The notes below the pieces were generated by a model. The model did not search any database. It saw only the letters and a list, made by a program, of their open reading frames with translations, and was not told the origin of the DNA. Below are positions 57,469 to 59,785 of a stretch of 59,785 bases of DNA, one piece after another. Position 1 is the stretch's first letter; each line of letters starts with the position of its first letter. Position numbers and translations under genes: made by a program. Source of the stretch: Yoonia sp. (GTDB taxonomy: Bacteria > Pseudomonadota > Alphaproteobacteria > Rhodobacterales > Rhodobacteraceae); contig NZ_JAFMHJ010000019.1 of NCBI RefSeq assembly GCF_017854565.1, positions 1 to 59,785 of the forward strand, in the 5' to 3' direction.

Positions 57469-58335
57469 ATGAACGATACAGTGAAAGCCGCGCTGTGGAT
57501 GATCGGCGCGATCACGTCATTCACGACAATGGCCATCGCCGGTCGTGCTGTCAGCCTCGAACTGGACACCTTTGAAATCATGCTGTTTCGCAGCCTGACG
57601 GGTATCGCCATCGTCCTGACTGCGGGCAAATTAGCGGGTACGCTTGGACAGATCCGCGCGCACCGGCTTGGCCTGCATTTCACCCGCAACATTTGCCACT
57701 TTGCAGGGCAGAACTTGTGGTTTTTTGCGATCACCGTGATCCCTCTGGCGCAGGTCTTTGCACTGGAGTTCACGACGCCGATCTGGGTCATATTGCTGTC
57801 GCCGCTGATCCTGCGCGAACGTCTGACTGCGGTCGGCCTTGCCTGCGCCGCAATCGGGTTTATCGGCATCTTGATCGTCGCCCGCCCCGACCCCGCCAAT
57901 CTTAGTCCCGGCCTGATCGCGGCGGCGACCTGCGCGATTTTCTTCGCTCTCTCGGCACTGTTTACCCGCCTGCTTACCCGCACCGAGACGATCACCTGTA
58001 TCCTGTTTTACCTGACCGTGATGCAGGCGGTCTTTGGATTGATCTGCGCCGGCTACGACGGCGACATCGCCGTGCCGTCGCTGGCCACATTGCCATGGGT
58101 GATCTTGATCGGCTGTGCCGGTCTGATCGCGCATTTCTGCCTGACAACCGCGCTCAGCCTCGCCCCCGCCAGCGTCGTCATGCCAATCGACTTTGTCCGA
58201 TTGCCCACAATCGCAGTCATCGGCATGCTGCTTTACAACGAGCCTCTGGAAATACTGGTATTTGTCGGAGCAGCCTTCATATTTGTTGCGAACTACATCA
58301 ACATAAGACAATCTAGGCGTGCACTGACACCTTAG
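57469..58335 (+). CDS. DMT superfamily (EamA) transporter
   Basis: 288 residues from MNDTVKAALWMIGAITSF, with ten hydrophobic helices in two EamA repeats; each repeat ends in a proline-containing helix (PIWVILLSPLILRERLTAVGLACAAIGFIGIL and VVMPIDFVRLPTIAVIGMLLYNEPLEI). The substrate is not predictable. GTG at 57421 would add 16 residues but has no ribosome site. It stands alone. Confidence 0.88.
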   Translation: MNDTVKAALWMIGAITSFTTMAIAGRAVSLELDTFEIMLFRSLTGIAIVLTAGKLAGTLGQIRAHRLGLHFTRNICHFAGQNLWFFAITVIPLAQVFALEFTTPIWVILLSPLILRERLTAVGLACAAIGFIGILIVARPDPANLSPGLIAAATCAIFFALSALFTRLLTRTETITCILFYLTVMQAVFGLICAGYDGDIAVPSLATLPWVILIGCAGLIAHFCLTTALSLAPASVVMPIDFVRLPTIAVIGMLLYNEPLEILVFVGAAFIFVANYINIRQSRRALTP

Positions 58336-58487
58336 AGACGGAAACAACAATATGCCCGGCAGAATACAATCACAGAAATGTGACGTAGCGGCGCAGCCTC
58401 TGTATGACGTGGGGTCAAGAATTGACCTGAACGTTAAGCGATCTCTAGGTTGATCGCACATAATTTACTCATGACAGGGATGAGGAC

Positions 58488-59579
58488 ATGAAACACACAC
58501 TGACGGCAGGCGCAGCGACCCTGCTGCTAAGCACTACAATTGCCAGCGCGGGCGGTATTGACCGATCCGGCAATCCTTACGGCGTCCTGTTCGAAGATGG
58601 CAATTTCGCGCAGATCGCGTTCTCCTCCGTGACGCCCGACGTGTCGGGTGATTATCCTGCGATGTTGCTCGGCGGCTCAACCGACAACATGGCCGAAAGC
58701 TATTTCAACAGCGGTTTTGCGTTGAAATACGGGATCACACCACAGATTGATCTGGCTCTGTTTATTAACCAGCCCTTCGGGGCCAATGCCAACTACACCG
58801 GCGGCGTCTATACGGGCCTTGCTGCGGAATGGAGCAGTACCCAGGTCGCCGCATTGGCAAAATACAAGGCAACCGAAAGCATCTCCGTCTATGGCGGTAT
58901 TCGTGCCGTACAGTCCAAAGCGACTATCGCGATCCCACCTGCGCTGACAGGGGGGCCCGAATATACAGCCATCGCTGAAACCGACACCCAAGTTGGCTAT
59001 GTCGTCGGCGCGGCCTATGAAATGCCCGCGATTGCCCTGCGCGTTTCACTCACCTACGAAAGCGCGATCACGCACGAACTCAACACCCCAGAGGCGAGCG
59101 GCGGCATGGTTTTCCAAGAAAATGCGACTGAAATCGAACTGCCTCAGTCGGTCGCACTCGACTTCCAGTCCGGCATTGCAAAAGACACGTTGCTATTTGG
59201 CTCAATCCGCTGGGCAGAATGGTCAGTATGGGAAGTCCGCCCCGATGGCTATGCGGCGGCCAATGCTGGCGATCGAATCACCGGCATCGACAGCGATGTA
59301 ACGACCTACCGCATCGGCCTTGGTCGCCGCATCAATGACGCACTGTCCGTCTTCGGGCGCGTCACCTACGAGGCCGATACCGGAGACGAGGCATCACGCC
59401 TTGCGCCGACAGATGGCTCAACAAGCATCGGTATCGGTGGCACCTATACTATGGATGCGGTCAAGTTCACCGGCGGCATTGAATACGCAATGCTGGGCGA
59501 TGCAACCGACCCATCCGGCGTTGCGTTCAAGGATAACACCGCCATCGGAATCGGCCTGTCGATCGGCTATAGCTTCTAG
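58488..59579 (+). CDS. FadL/OMPP1-like outer membrane protein
   Basis: 363 residues with a signal peptide (MKHTLTAGAATLLLSTTIASA, cleavage likely near ASA|GG). The mature N terminus (GIDRSGNPYGVLFEDGNFAQI) resembles FadL-type porins of Rhodobacteraceae. The rest alternates short amphipathic strands with Gly/Asn/Asp turns and ends in SIGYSF with the terminal Phe of outer membrane barrels. It may let hydrophobic compounds through the outer membrane; the ligand is unknown. Confidence 0.85.
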   Translation: MKHTLTAGAATLLLSTTIASAGGIDRSGNPYGVLFEDGNFAQIAFSSVTPDVSGDYPAMLLGGSTDNMAESYFNSGFALKYGITPQIDLALFINQPFGANANYTGGVYTGLAAEWSSTQVAALAKYKATESISVYGGIRAVQSKATIAIPPALTGGPEYTAIAETDTQVGYVVGAAYEMPAIALRVSLTYESAITHELNTPEASGGMVFQENATEIELPQSVALDFQSGIAKDTLLFGSIRWAEWSVWEVRPDGYAAANAGDRITGIDSDVTTYRIGLGRRINDALSVFGRVTYEADTGDEASRLAPTDGSTSIGIGGTYTMDAVKFTGGIEYAMLGDATDPSGVAFKDNTAIGIGLSIGYSF

Positions 59580-59600
59580 GCGACTGTCGCAGCAAATACC

Positions 59601-59632
59601 AAAGCCCCGCCAGAAACCGGCGGGGCTTTTTT
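59601..59632 (+). terminator. Rho-independent terminator after the outer membrane protein gene
   Basis: AAAGCCCCGCC (59601-59611) pairs perfectly with GGCGGGGCTTT (59619-59629) across a 7-base loop and runs into TTTTTT (59627-59632). This is the best canonical terminator in the window, about 21 bases after the stop. Confidence 0.92.
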
Positions 59633-59678
59633 GTTGCAACCGCATGATCCGGGCTGCGTCAGTTCCGCCAAACCTATC

Positions 59679-59785
59679 ATGTCCGCCCGCGGCAATCTGA
59701 TGCTCTGCACCCTCTTGATCGCGCCGATTGCCATTGTCCTTGGCGCAGCCGTCTTGCAAGAGGCCCTGCCCCTGCGCCCCTATGC
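59679..59785 (+). CDS. Small membrane protein, 3' end outside the window
   Basis: An ATG at 59679 opens a frame that runs off the window: MSARGNLMLCTLLIAPIAI and on, with one hydrophobic helix right after the start (about residues 7-26). Family not recognisable from 35 residues; the ribosome site is weak. It could be a membrane protein or a signal-anchored exported protein. Confidence 0.5.
   Translation, partial: MSARGNLMLCTLLIAPIAIVLGAAVLQEALPLRPY

Overview
The window reads as chromosomal DNA of an alphaproteobacterium of the family Rhodobacteraceae (Roseobacter-type). The reasons are the high GC content, the order dusB-ntrB-ntrC-ntrY-ntrX-trkA-trkH-hfq-hflX, the fused ispDF gene, NtrC and NtrX proteins without the GAFTGA loop, the neighbouring DUF6456 and DUF6477 genes, and a class II DAHP synthase. 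Genus cannot be fixed from the sequence. No rRNA, tRNA, CRISPR array or insertion sequence was seen.

Left end (1-7330): four tightly packed plus-strand genes. The first two carry the hallmarks of an extracellular contractile injection system (eCIS): a tape-measure protein cut by the window edge and the dedicated AAA+ ATPase (Afp15/Pvc15 type). They are followed without a gap by a 1066-residue exported protein (signal peptide, peptidoglycan-binding-like segment, degenerate GH18-like region, three C-terminal membrane helices) and by a protein with the architecture of a pentameric ligand-gated ion channel. A long hairpin follows the fourth stop codon. This eCIS plus envelope protein plus channel arrangement is the most unusual part of the window.

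7581-18837: a CaCA-type cation exchanger and a fucosyltransferase-like/TPR protein, then the complete phosphate regulon block on the minus strand (phoR-pstS-pstC-pstA-pstB-phoU-phoB) with a clear Pho box before pstS and a hairpin between pstS and pstC.

18842-33214: gamma-carbonic anhydrase-like gene, gmk and yicC (minus strand); a PAS gene behind a perfect CtrA-type site; DAHP synthase; a GlxA/AraC regulator; a branched-chain amino acid ABC transporter operon (livJ-livG-small membrane ORF-livF-livH-livM) with an internal hairpin after livJ; a penicillin acylase family protein; a diguanylate cyclase.

33221-44953: the minus-strand nitrogen/potassium block listed above. 45140-48555: ispDF-pgpA-cinA (plus strand) and an ammonium transporter.

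48552-59785: an MmgE/PrpD gene broken by one in-frame TAA, a COQ10/RatA-like gene, hpt, lipA, DUF6456 and DUF6477 genes, a non-pyrrolysine MttB-family methyltransferase, guaA, a DMT transporter, a FadL-like outer membrane protein with a canonical terminator, and the start of a small membrane protein cut by the window end. Most of this right-hand part is ordinary core genome.
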